Source: Chloranthus sessilifolius (taxonomy: Eukaryota; Streptophyta; Magnoliopsida; Chloranthales; Chloranthaceae). From it: a DNA stretch of 64,000 bases. Positions 53,201 through 58,440 of this stretch are shown piece by piece. Under the pieces are notes generated by a model. It was not told the DNA's origin. It was given only the letters and a program-made list of their open reading frames with translations, and did no database searches. A program made the translations under genes and the position numbers. Each line of letters opens with the position of its first letter. Within the stretch, counting starts at the first letter, position 1. The stretch is from NCBI GenBank assembly GCA_021018995.1, contig CM037587.1, positions 4,404,866 to 4,468,865 on the forward strand, written 5' to 3'.

Positions 53201-55540
53201 TATAAGAAGTTTTTTTTGTTAATAGTGGCAATTTTTTATGCCGCTAGTAGTTTTATTTTTCGTAGTGTTAAATTATGTGCAATGTTACAAATCTTATGTG
53301 CAAGCAGTCGCTCCCTAAGAAATGTGTCGTCAATTTAGGACATACGATATTATCTTTCAACAAGTATGTCACTTGATTTAAGACCACGAACACTACAAAA
53401 ATAAGGTGTTTTAGCGGCACTTACTATTAAAGCAATTTTTAATAGTGGCAAGATTAATAGCAGCAGCTTTTAGTAGCGACAAGACTAATAGCAGCCAAAA
53501 AACTGCTGTTAATAATCTTATTTTTTGTAGTGGAAGCTTAGATATGTTTTGTCAAAGATTGCGGGAGAAAAAGTACTTCTATGTTAGTTGAACGACCAGT
53601 CAAATTCTTTTAAATTGAACGGCTACATGTAAACCTCTAACTTGTTTGACTAGTCAATCAGATACAATAGAAATATTTTTTTAAAGCAATCTTTGATACC
53701 ACAAATCTATGTATATTGATCTTAAGAAAACCTGATGAAATATAATACCACATGTCATAATCATGGTGATTAAGAAAAAATGGACTAATGAACCTAAAAA
53801 AATTATAAACGGAGGACATATTTTATGCAGGCAAAGTGCAAGCGGCCGACGTGGCGTGATGTAATTGGGTGCACCGACCTGGATTACTTGAGCCCCACCA
53901 CCCATGCAACCAATTGCATCATACCACATCAGCTGTACATAAAATCTGTCCTACGTTTAACATTGTCCAAAAAACCTCTACCTTGGGCGGCCATGGGCAT
54001 AGATAGGCGAGGAGGACGCCTTGGGTCTTAAAATTTTGGACTTAAAATGAGGCTCTCTTGTCAGTCAATTTTAATCAAATCTTCAAAGACTTGTGACCCA
54101 AATTTTTTTTTATCTTTTAATAGGGACCCATTTTGATTCCCATTTAATAGTTTGAGCCTAGAGCGACCAAAATCTCAAAGCCCGCCTTGCATATACCAAC
54201 TCCCAAAAATTTGAATTTGAGTTGAGATATAGTATTTCTCTGTAAGATTAATATTATACCACAGAACCACATACTTATCATGCGCGTGCCCATATTAAAA
54301 GTGGGCCAAGCCTAGGCATAAGTATAGGCCCAACTTGAATCCCTTCAAATCCAAAGCAGGGACATGCATTTACACCAAGTTAAAATGAGGGTTGCTATGT
54401 GCACACCACTTTTTCTTCAAGCATACCTAAAAGGAAAGAGAGTCATGCATTTACACCAAGTTAAAATGAGGGTTGCTATGTGCACACCACTTTTTCTTTA
54501 AACATGCCTAAAAGGAAAGAAAGTGATGTGCACATAGCAAAAGTTATTTGCACTTAGAAAAAAAAAATTTTATTTGCCCGAAAGAAAATAAAACTAGGAA
54601 AAAATTTGTGGGTACCCCTATTCGCGCCCATGCAATTTCTAAGGGCGCCCACCTTCGAAACTCCTAAAACACATTGATGGCTTCGAATTAGACGATCTAG
54701 ATCATTTTTCCTCCCAATCTTTCACACGATGGATCTTGAAACCATGATTGTACAATTAGACAATCTGTTTTGTACTCTACGTCATACAGATCCCCAAAAA
54801 ATCTCGTTTGACTGTGACGTGTGCCATATGAAATCTCGTCTCATGTGCAAGTAGGCGCTCTTTTTTTGGGGATCTATACCACATGAAAGAAAAAGTTGAA
54901 CGTATGATGGTACATTCATTGTCTCAAGATCTATCGTGTAGAAGCCTGGGGTGAAAAATGATCTAGACATCTGAATTCAGAGCAATCAACGAATTTAAAT
55001 GGGTTTCAACCATAGGCGCCCTTAGAAATTGCGAGGGGAAAAAATAGAGGTACCCAATTTGTGTGCAACCAAAATCTGACATGAACACACTTTGATAAGT
55101 AATACTTGTTTTGGATCTTTATTAGCGAAACTTCTTGTCAGTATTTTTTTTAATTATTGGGTGTGGGTAGGTGGTAAAAGTTAGTGCGCAACTAGAAATG
55201 GTGTGCGAGAAAAGAAAAAGCAGTGTGCACATAACGTTTCACTTAAAAATAAGCCTATTTCCAGCTCACCCTTACCCATTGCTCCATAATTAGGATTCAT
55301 AATAGAGAAACAATTTGGAGGATTTAAAAAAAAAAAAAAATCAATTTTTATGATGTGCAGGGAATAGAATCGGAAGTGCAAGAGCTAGTGCAGTGCGTTT
55401 TGTCGCAATCGGTCGGAATCGACCCCGAAATCAAGAAAACATTTCTAGCAGTCACCAAGAGCTACTACTATGCTGCCTATTGCACCCCCACCACACTCAA
55501 CAAGCACATTGCCAAGGTTCTCTTCCAGAAAGTAGTTTGA
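20974..55540 (+). CDS. CPS: Copalyl diphosphate synthase-like class II diterpene cyclase
   Basis: This enzyme protonates and cyclises geranylgeranyl diphosphate to a copalyl diphosphate in plastids. Fourteen exons join in phase: 20974-21064, 34713-34795, 35185-35488, 36141-36324, 36725-36939, 37032-37152, 39469-39581, 40117-40343, 42384-42499, 43218-43316, 43833-44057, 49544-49664, 50636-50851 and 55361-55540 (2295 nt, 764 aa; family about 780-820). Residues 1-31 look like a transit peptide. SAYDTAW is at 87-93, the base pair His236 (TTLLHSLEG) and Asn295 (VPNVYPVD), and the acid motif DVDD at 350-353. Spacing between these sites equals that in Arabidopsis GA1 (His263, Asn322, Asp377). Arg304 replaces GA1 His331. 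No class I DDxxD is seen. The product could be ent-, syn- or normal-CPP or a variant; His/Asn favours ent. No stop or frameshift was found. Confidence 0.93.
22380..23090. other. Non-coding insert or intron in hAT gene
   Basis: The sequence between the hAT-C domain and the acidic tail has no transposase similarity. It contains a small array of GATGTCTGTGAATCACT-like units at 22855-22990 in both orientations. It could be an intron or a nested insertion; no clean target duplication was seen. Confidence 0.4.
24584..27042. mobile_element. Solo LTR, copy 2 (2.5 kb), inside hAT transposase
   Basis: It starts TGTGACAGCTCGAATTTC and ends GAGACGTTACA, with flanking 5-mers TCTCA and TCCCA (one mismatch). 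CTGTGACGTATAGTC near 25060 matches copies 1 and 3. A stretch rich in TCGATCGAACGATTT lies at 26060-26440 and a CT tract at 26753-26778. The transposase reading resumes on the far side, so it is a clean insertion. Confidence 0.8.
27724..27900. mobile_element. 177-bp hAT MITE inside hAT transposase
   Basis: Ends are CAAAGATCAAAATTTTGG and (reversed) CAAGGATCAAAATTTCG. The perfect 8-bp duplication GTACATGC lies at 27716-27723 and 27901-27908. It splits the transposase just after the BED finger, and the host reading continues across it. Internal sequence is rich in TTTCGGTC/GACCGAAA palindromes. Confidence 0.92.
28130..28460. repeat. CATGTG/CACATG tandem repeat
   Basis: Two to three diverged units of about 120-140 bp contain CACATCATCATGTGA, ATTACATGTG and GAATTAAACACAT. 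They lie just upstream of the transposase start on its strand, that is, in its promoter side. Confidence 0.8.
29229..29369. mobile_element. CACTA MITE (141 bp), TSD AAC
   Basis: Starts CACTACAAAAAATTAG and ends TTATTTTTGTAGTG, with perfect 3-bp duplication AAC. It is nested in the right part of the hAT element. Confidence 0.9.
29594..31130. other. Intron 1 sequence, no gene seen
   Basis: AT-rich. It includes a duplicated segment of about 58 bp near 30125-30235 (CAAGGGTTTTTAAATC, GGCAACATTC). No coding frame is supported. Confidence 0.5.
31130..31640. mobile_element. Foldback-type MITE (GAATCA-GATGGAGA family), interrupted
   Basis: Contains GCTTCGAATCATATGATGGAGA, the central ATGGATCTTGAGATCATGAGC and CTAAAATCACGTTTTAGTG phrases that recur at 33.6-33.97, 36.4-36.6, 48.05-48.38 and 62.85-62.97 kb. 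It is interrupted by the hAT MITE at 31252-31440. Ends are approximate. Confidence 0.6.
31252..31440. mobile_element. GTATCGG hAT MITE (189 bp), TSD ATGGAGAC
   Basis: Ends are CAAGGTATCAAAATCGG and (reversed) CAAGGTATAAAACATCGG, with a perfect 8-bp duplication ATGGAGAC at 31244-31251 and 31441-31448. Confidence 0.93.
31641..32700. other. Intron 1 sequence, no gene seen
   Basis: Contains a GTATCGG-like MITE relic at about 31930-32020 and a duplicated CACATGGCTAAGCT on either side of a T-rich tract near 32373-32427. A TATAAGTA box near 32500 precedes a very short frame; no gene is supported. Confidence 0.4.
32724..32900. repeat. Direct repeats plus perfect 21-nt inverted repeat
   Basis: Two direct copies of a unit of about 60 bp share GAAGAAGAAGCTCTTCTTTT and GACTGCTGTTA. 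Between and after them, 32774-32794 and 32880-32900 are perfect 21-base inverted arms (ACGAGAACCTGC in the left arm) with an 85-base loop. Confidence 0.85.
32930..33450 (-). mobile_element. Possible LTR fragment
   Basis: GC-richer, non-coding. On the minus strand it begins TGTAACACCCTGTTGTG at about 33440, a common plant LTR start. No second end or target duplication was found. Confidence 0.25.
33600..33970. mobile_element. Foldback MITE, GAATCA-GATAGAGA family
   Basis: The left half ACTGCTTTGAATCAGAAAAT and the right half TTCTAATTCAAAGTAGTC are inverted, as are CTCACCTCAGTAG and CTACTGGAGTGAG. The centre has CTAAAATCACGTTTGAGTG. It lies in CPS intron 1. Confidence 0.7.
34405..34632. mobile_element. 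Foldback element upstream of CPS exon 2
   Basis: Arms such as GGACCCAACTTCAAACGTTT and (reversed) AAGACCCGACTTCAAACATT pair around a poly-A/T-rich centre. It ends about 80 bp before exon 2. Confidence 0.65.
34713..34795 (+). CDS. CPS: CPS exon 2
   Basis: Flanked by TATACAG and GTGACC. It encodes residues 31-58 ([10 protein letters not shown], then [12 protein letters not shown]), the acidic linker that precedes the first helical domain in CPS proteins. Confidence 0.8.
35185..35488 (+). CDS. CPS: CPS exon 3
   Basis: Residues 59-160, with [13 protein letters not shown] and LSDGSWGD. The acceptor is TTAAAG with a weak pyrimidine tract. The donor is AAAAAG|GTCAG, followed shortly by a long TA tract. 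Confidence 0.92.
35519..35575. repeat. (TA)n microsatellite, CPS intron 3
   Basis: About 28 TA units begin some 30 bp after the exon 3 donor. Confidence 0.95.
36141..36324 (+). CDS. CPS: CPS exon 4
   Basis: Residues 160-221, including [19 protein letters not shown], a hallmark of class II diterpene cyclases. Splice sites are CACATAG and GTATCT. Confidence 0.95.
36440..36630. mobile_element. MITE relic in CPS intron 4
   Basis: TTAAGATCATGGCGCACC and the following TTTCACACAGCACACATCC belong to the GAATCA-GATAGAGA foldback family. Only part is recognisable. Confidence 0.5.
36725..36939 (+). CDS. CPS: CPS exon 5 (catalytic His)
   Basis: Residues 221-293, with [20 protein letters not shown] carrying His236, plus [16 protein letters not shown]. 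Confidence 0.95.
37032..37152 (+). CDS. CPS: CPS exon 6 (catalytic Asn, Arg switch)
   Basis: Residues 293-333. [14 protein letters not shown] carries Asn295 and Arg304. Arg304 is the position of the Mg2+-inhibition His in primary-metabolism CPS. Confidence 0.95.
37317..38000 (+). mobile_element. Poly(A) retroposon in CPS intron 6
   Basis: A 684-bp insert ends in AATAAAATTTATCTC plus about 29 A residues and is flanked by the duplication ATTATCGAATCACCC (37302-37316 and 38001-38015). This is the signature of LINE-type retroposition. The long open frame at 37516-37953 has no family I recognise. It is probably a 5'-truncated LINE 3' region or a retrocopy of an unknown transcript. Confidence 0.85.
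38356..38471. repeat. Two (TA)n tracts around an inverted pair
   Basis: TA runs at 38356-38373 and 38445-38471 flank about 70 bp whose ends resemble AACGG-TATATA and its complement, suggesting a small TA-ended hairpin. Confidence 0.6.
38851..39017. mobile_element. GTATCGG hAT MITE (167 bp), TSD GTTCCATC
   Basis: Ends are CATGGATCAAAATATC and (reversed) CATAGATTAAAATGCCGG, with a perfect 8-bp duplication GTTCCATC on both sides. The left end is the same as the right end of the hAT in intron 1 over its first 16 bases. Confidence 0.94.
39100..39325. mobile_element. GTATCGG hAT MITE (226 bp), TSD CTTCCAAG
   Basis: Ends are CAGGAATCAAAATCTC and (reversed) CATGGATAAAAATATC, with perfect 8-bp duplication CTTCCAAG at 39092-39099 and 39326-39333. 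It lies 83 bp from the previous copy, both in intron 6. Confidence 0.94.
39469..39581 (+). CDS. CPS: CPS exon 7 (DxDD acid motif)
   Basis: Residues 333-371, with [12 protein letters not shown] and [20 protein letters not shown]. The acid motif is DVDD where DIDD is the usual form. Confidence 0.96.
40117..40343 (+). CDS. CPS: CPS exon 8
   Basis: Residues 371-446, including [20 protein letters not shown] and [14 protein letters not shown]. Confidence 0.96.
40344..41978. other. CPS intron 8 (part), repeats only
   Basis: GA tract near 40370-40390 and TA tracts near 40811-40830, 40957-40971, 41705-41730 and 41851-41913. Two copies of a block of about 130 bp (ACCATCATRTAATAAGTTA to AATATTATATA) flank the 41705 tract. 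No gene is supported. Confidence 0.6.
41979..42236. mobile_element. GTATCGG MITE, decayed
   Basis: Starts CATAGTATAAAAATCGG and is packed with ATCGGCCGATA units. The right end is indistinct (CCGATACCCATTTTGAC to GCATG) and no target duplication was found. Confidence 0.6.
42260..42346. repeat. (TA)n followed by (TTAGA)n
   Basis: A TA tract at about 42260-42310 runs into seven TTAGA pentamers, ending about 40 bp before exon 9. Confidence 0.9.
42384..42499 (+). CDS. CPS: CPS exon 9
   Basis: Residues 447-485, with [20 protein letters not shown] and [15 protein letters not shown]. The acceptor lies 70 bp after a long TA tract and a run of TTAGA pentamers. Confidence 0.95.
42666..42985. mobile_element. 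GTATCGG-family sequence with internal duplication
   Basis: AATATGTCTGAGCATGGTTT occurs twice, each leading into CGGCC-rich sequence. The CATGGTTTTAAATGTCG start resembles the MITE terminus, so this may be a MITE inserted beside an older one. Confidence 0.45.
43050..43104. repeat. (TA)n microsatellite, CPS intron 9
   Basis: About 27 TA units ending 114 bp before exon 10. Confidence 0.95.
43218..43316 (+). CDS. CPS: CPS exon 10
   Basis: Residues 485-518 ([20 protein letters not shown], then EWLGIQ). Flanked by TCTGCAG and GTAAGT. Confidence 0.94.
43833..44057 (+). CDS. CPS: CPS exon 11
   Basis: Residues 518-593, start of the alpha domain ([39 protein letters not shown]). No DDxxD is present. 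It is followed by a 5.5 kb intron. Confidence 0.93.
44110..45030. other. CPS intron 11, first part, repeats
   Basis: GACCCGACCTGA and CCAGGTCGAGGG hairpin at 44130-44170. A tandem pair of about 108 bp at 44395-44580 shares ATGCCCATAGCCGACCTT. A GGCATCGRTRCCTC-type repeat lies at 44760-45030. No gene is supported, and frames across the tandem pair are chance. Confidence 0.55.
45041..45193. mobile_element. CACTA MITE (153 bp), TSD CTA
   Basis: Starts CATTACAAAAAATAAGAC and ends TTATTTTTATAGTG, with a perfect 3-bp duplication CTA. The left terminus carries CATTA for CACTA. Confidence 0.88.
45494..45560. repeat. (CT)n(AT)n compound microsatellite
   Basis: CT repeats at about 45494-45518 run directly into AT repeats. 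Confidence 0.95.
45757..47997. mobile_element. Solo LTR, copy 3 (2.2 kb), CPS intron 11
   Basis: Starts TGTGACAACCTGACTTTC and ends GGAACGTTACA. CTTCCT lies on both sides, which accounts for a 5-bp duplication with one shared base. CTGTGACGTATAGTCGGGG near 46204 matches copies 1 and 2. An ATCGATCGATCGATTT stretch lies at 47080-47200, in the position equivalent to the palindromic stretch of copies 1 and 2. Confidence 0.8.
48045..48390. mobile_element. Foldback MITE, GAATCA-GATAGAGA family
   Basis: ATTCCTTCGAATTATATGAT at the left pairs with ATCATCCAATTCTAAGGAAT at the right, and ATAGATCTTGAGAT with ATCTCAAGATCTAT-like sequence inside. It lies in CPS intron 11. Confidence 0.75.
48722..48878. 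mobile_element. CACTA MITE, diverged left end
   Basis: The right end TTATTTTTGTAGTG is typical. The left end (CCTATGAAATAAGATATTTCA) aligns with the 53391 copy only loosely. The middle has GTTAAGGCAGTTTTTGCTAG and AAACTGCCACTAATA. Confidence 0.7.
49544..49664 (+). CDS. CPS: CPS exon 12
   Basis: Residues 593-633 ([20 protein letters not shown]). Acceptor CCTGCAG, donor GTAAGT. Confidence 0.9.
49811..50229. repeat. TA tracts in CPS intron 12
   Basis: TA runs at about 49811-49828 and 50190-50229 bracket non-coding sequence in which GCCGTCTCATTTGA near 49920 faces TCAGACAGCTTAGATGGC near 50083, giving a long hairpin-like pair. Confidence 0.6.
50636..50851 (+). CDS. CPS: CPS exon 13
   Basis: Residues 634-705, starting [12 protein letters not shown] and ending LRRFPFLKK. 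Followed by a 4.5 kb intron rich in MITEs. Confidence 0.9.
51030..51252. mobile_element. TE fragment with TAGGGCTGTCAACGGGT ends
   Basis: TAGGGCTGTCAACGGGT at the left and (reversed) TAGGGGTGTCAATGGGT at the right are inverted termini of the kind seen in plant hAT-like elements. No matching target duplication was found. Confidence 0.6.
51460..51850. repeat. CGGGTCGGGCT/AGCCCATGA-rich repeat
   Basis: Repeated AGCCCAT, GGGCCGAAT and CGGGCC words in both orientations resemble the 51030 element. Probably a related TE relic. Confidence 0.45.
52010..52160. mobile_element. MITE relic, GAATCA-GATGGAGA family
   Basis: GAATCAAACGATGGAGATTA and GATTCAAATCAGTTGATGG are inverted and match the family at 33.6 and 48.05 kb. 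Confidence 0.5.
52571..52822. mobile_element. GTATCGG hAT MITE, about 252 bp
   Basis: Ends CAAAGTGTCAAACTCGG and (reversed) CATAGTATCAAATATCGG, interior full of ATCGGCCGATA. The 8-bp flanks do not match, so the duplication has decayed. Confidence 0.75.
53116..53267. mobile_element. CACTA MITE (152 bp), TSD TTA
   Basis: Starts CACTATAAAAAATAAGAC, ends TTTATTTTTCGTAGTG, perfect duplication TTA. A foldback interior carries GCCGCTA/TAGCGGC-like units. Confidence 0.92.
53391..53532. mobile_element. CACTA MITE (142 bp), TSD GAA
   Basis: Starts CACTACAAAAATAAGGTG, ends TCTTATTTTTTGTAGTG, perfect duplication GAA. Confidence 0.93.
54363..54530. repeat. Tandem duplication, about 81 bp
   Basis: CATGCATTTACACCAAGTTA and the following text to CCTAAAAGGAAAG are present twice with few differences, so the duplication looks recent. 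Confidence 0.9.
54611..55055. mobile_element. Large foldback hAT-type MITE (445 bp)
   Basis: GGTACCCCTATTCGCGCCC at the left pairs with (reversed) GGGTACCTCTATTTTTTCCC at the right, and the arms continue inward for about 150 bp (CTAAGGGCGCC, GATGGATCTTGAAACC). The 8-mer AATTTGTG lies on both sides (54603-54610, 55056-55063). It sits 300 bp before the last CPS exon. Confidence 0.85.
55361..55540 (+). CDS. CPS: CPS exon 14 (C-terminus)
   Basis: Residues 706-764 and [23 protein letters not shown] and the terminal VLFQKVV match the usual end of CPS proteins. Confidence 0.93.
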   Translation, partial: GIESEVQELVQCVLSQSVGIDPEIKKTFLAVTKSYYYAAYCTPTTLNKHIAKVLFQKVV

Positions 55541-55572
55541 TCTCATTCTATAAATTCCCTCATCAAAATTGT

Positions 55573-55630
55573 AATAAATGTGTTTTAACTCGGGTAAATA
55601 ATCTCTCTATCAAAGGTTTGCATCAATAAA
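55573..55630 (+). terminator. CPS polyadenylation signals
   Basis: AATAAA occurs at 55573-55578 and again at 55625-55630, 33 and 85 bp after the stop codon, in T-rich sequence. Confidence 0.55.
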
Positions 55631-55639
55631 AATATCATA

Positions 55640-56060
55640 ATTCTCTTTCAATTTGTCTTCCAACTCTCCGATCAATATTAGATAATAATGGGTTGGTGGT
55701 CTCTGTTGAGGGATTCAATAAATATTGATTCAAATGGTGTTAGATTCGCTCGGATCTTAGCTAGGAGATGAGTGCACCCCTCATTTAGTAGAGAAATCTC
55801 TTATAGCACTTAGTCGAATTCCGGTTCATCAAGTGCGCTTACCCAACGTAACCCATCTCCTTCGCCAGAGTAATACCACAGCACACGCCTGTAGATTACG
55901 TAACCCAGCTGGCATAGACGAATTGAAGAAAAAATAAACCCATTTGGTTAATTATTCATTAAACAGTGCTTAGAAATTGTGCACATTGCAGCAATAACCT
56001 CAAGTGAGGTCAGTTTGGTCATTCGACCCTTATTTTTTTGAATAATCGACCCTTCTCCGT
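55640..56060. other. Intergenic, no gene seen
   Basis: Sequence downstream of the CPS poly(A) signals without recognisable repeats or coding potential. Confidence 0.4.
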
Positions 56061-56120
56061 GGACTCTGAATCAGGATCTGACTCTGGATCCATCGAGAGT
56101 CAGATCCTAATTCAGAGTCC
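56061..56120. repeat. 25-bp-arm palindrome
   Basis: Arms at 56061-56085 and 56096-56120 (GGACTCTGAATCAGGATCTG in the left arm) pair with one mismatch around a 10-base loop containing GGATCC. Confidence 0.9.
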
Positions 56121-56308
56121 GAGTCAGATTTTGATTCTGATTCAGAGTCCACCGATAATAATGCAGAAATAAATCAAGAAACTGAGCCAACCGTTGACCT
56201 GATTGAAGGACAAGATGGGAAGCTACAAAGGAGGGTTGACGAGATCGTTTCTTACAATGAAACCGTGCCAGCCTTGAAGACCAAATTTCAAGAAAATATA
56301 AAATGAAA
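56084..56308 (+). pseudogene. Coding-like fragment, unknown
   Basis: An open frame ending TGA at about 56308 reads an acidic Asp/Ser/Glu repeat (SESDFDSDSEST), then ETEPTVDLIEGQDGKLQRRV and VPALKTKFQENIK. The composition looks like real protein, but no start codon precedes it in frame and I recognise no family. It may be an exon remnant of an unknown gene. Confidence 0.3.
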
Positions 56309-56339
56309 AACCCATGATATCTTTTTTTTTTGGTGAACT

Positions 56340-56360
56340 AAATAAAACCTAAGCCACATA

Positions 56361-56397
<37 letters not shown>
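56340..56397. repeat. (ATA)n-type trinucleotide tract
   Basis: AATAATAAT repeats over about 35 bp near 56360-56396. Confidence 0.85.
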
Positions 56398-56400
<3 letters not shown>

Positions 56401-56459
56401 CATGATACCCCTTTAGAGGTACTAAAAAGTAAGCTATTCTGTCTTTGAGAATTCATCAT

Positions 56460-56900
56460 CAACTAGCGTGCCATTTGCTTACTAAGTTACTATAGTTGAG
56501 AATGGCGTAGCTCTTTGCTAGCCCCTGTTATAGCAGAGTTTATCTACTTTAGTAGGTTATCATTCTCTTTGCTAACATCTCGCTACCTACTTTAGCAGAT
56601 ATCCCTTCTCCTTAATAATTCCTTATATAGCAAGATTTTATGCAAGAATTACCTGTTCAGTGGTTTTACCCTCCTCTCTACTCACTCATTGATAGAGCAA
56701 ATTTTATTTGCTCTGGTAGGTAGCTAGTAGAGAGCTGAGAGGTTGCTGCTAGAGCAGATAAATCCTCCTTTGCAGGGAGTTAGAAAAGAGAATGGGAACG
56801 AATTAAAGTAGGTGAACTTCGTTGTGACAGGGACTAGCAAAGAGCTATGCAATACGCAGCCTATATCCCATCTGTCATCTTTCAGACTCCAGAGTCTAGA
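56460..56900. mobile_element. Foldback element, AGCTCTTTGCTAG arms
   Basis: AGCTCTTTGCTAGCCCCTGT near 56510 is inverted as ACAGGGACTAGCAAAGAGCT near 56828, and CTACTTTAGTAGG pairs with a TTAAAGTAGG segment. The arms are about 180 bp and diverged. No coding content. Confidence 0.7.
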
Positions 56901-57009
56901 CGACAAAAATTAATTAACAGCAACTTTTGTGCTTCTGTGTACTTAAAATAAACTACAAAGATGTTCTGAACAATGAGTGTGGGTTTTTGCAAGCGCACAT
57001 CACAACTGT

Positions 57010-57010
<1 letters not shown>

Positions 57011-57046
<36 letters not shown>
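57011..57046. repeat. (CA)n microsatellite
   Basis: Eighteen CA units. Confidence 0.97.
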
Positions 57047-57050
<4 letters not shown>

Positions 57051-57159
57051 TCTCAGCTCCAGAGATGTGCACTCAGCCCTACACGTGAGCCCGTTGGCTG
57101 CCATGTTCACATGCACAAGTTCAATCAGACAAAATAAAAAAAAAAACTATTTATGCACA

Positions 57160-57775
57160 ATGGATTAAAATCTCGATTTTTTGGGTAGACCGATAAGTAT
57201 CGTTCTGGCCTAGACCAATAAGTATAGTTTGTATGGTCTAATACATTGATGTATCGGCCGATATATTGATGTATTGGCCGATATATTGCTGAAACATTGA
57301 TCAATTTACCGTCAAATTATCAGCCAATAATATCAAATTATTAGTCATATATCGAAATTCTTCGACTGACAATTTTGATAATTTGAAAAATCAGTGTATC
57401 TGGTACTTCAAACTTATCGGATGATAAATTGAATTTGTTGTCCGATAATTTCAATTTACCAAATATCAGATGATACAACTAATAATTTGGTTCGTATCAT
57501 CCGATAATTTGGATGATACATATCACTATAAAAAATAAGACTATTAGTGGCAGTTTTTTGTAGCCAAAAAGTGTCACCATTAACAAAAAAACTACTAAGA
57601 TTATTAGCGACAAAGATATTAGCGGCAGTGTTTTTGTTAATAGCGACAGTTTATGTCTGCCGCTAATAGTCTTTTTTTTTGTAGTGTATGCAATGTATCA
57701 TACGGGAGAGTAGGAGTGAGGGGATCCCAATACGTATCGGTATCGAACGATATTAACCCATGCCATAATCTACAT
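57160..57775. mobile_element. GTATCGG/GATAATTT MITE interrupted by CACTA MITE
   Basis: The left end AATGGATTAAAATCTCG and right end (reversed) CATGGGTTAATATCG bracket a repeat-rich interior (ATATCGGCC, CCGATAATTT). A CACTA MITE is inserted at 57524-57686. Outer target duplication not found. Confidence 0.55.
57524..57686. mobile_element. CACTA MITE (163 bp), TSD TAT
   Basis: Starts CACTATAAAAAATAAGAC, ends CTTTTTTTTTGTAGTG, perfect duplication TAT. Confidence 0.93.
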
Positions 57776-58123
57776 TGTTGACCTAGTGGTCAATTGTGTT
57801 TCAAATGAATTAGAAAATCTTTTCAAGGAAAACTAATACCTTTGACCCATTACATTACGTCCATACATGTGGATTTTTATTTTATTCTTCTCTAAAAACT
57901 AAAGGGAGCAGGTGAACTCTTATAGAGGGACTTGTACCATGTGGCATGTGACATGGTATTGGAGTGCAACGTTTTGACACTGCACTCAAATACATTTCCT
58001 CATCTCATATACATATATATGGGTAGTAATTTTCTCACTCAGAGTCACCAAGTGCTCGAGTGAATAAGCCATAAACATCGGAGCCAATGTGTGACATGTA
58101 TGATCATATCATTCGAGTTACAA

Positions 58124-58127
<4 letters not shown>

Positions 58128-58166
<39 letters not shown>
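58128..58166. repeat. (TA)n microsatellite
   Basis: About 19 TA units. Confidence 0.95.
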
Positions 58167-58169
<3 letters not shown>

Positions 58170-58232
58170 AGGCACGGGGATATGCCTTCAACGTACGATT
58201 CATCTGTGTTTTTAAACCAATTGGGCTCCACA

Positions 58233-58440
58233 CACTACAAAAAATAAGACTATTAGTGGCAGCTAAAAACTGCCGCTATTAACTAAAAAACTGCCGCTAA
58301 TATCCATAGCGGCAGTTGAAAAAACTGCCGCTATTAGTGCTGTCGCTACTTTGTTTTAGTGATAGTTTTTACAACTGCCGCTGAGAGGATTAGCGGCAGT
58401 TTTTACTAAAAACTACCGCTAAGTTTTCAATAGTAATGGC
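58233..58440. mobile_element. CACTA MITE-like, extra AACTGCCGCT units
   Basis: Starts CACTACAAAAAATAAGAC and carries seven or more AACTGCCGCT/AGCGGCAGTT units, more than other copies. The right terminus is unclear (GTTTTCAATAGTAATGG), so the end is approximate. Confidence 0.7.
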
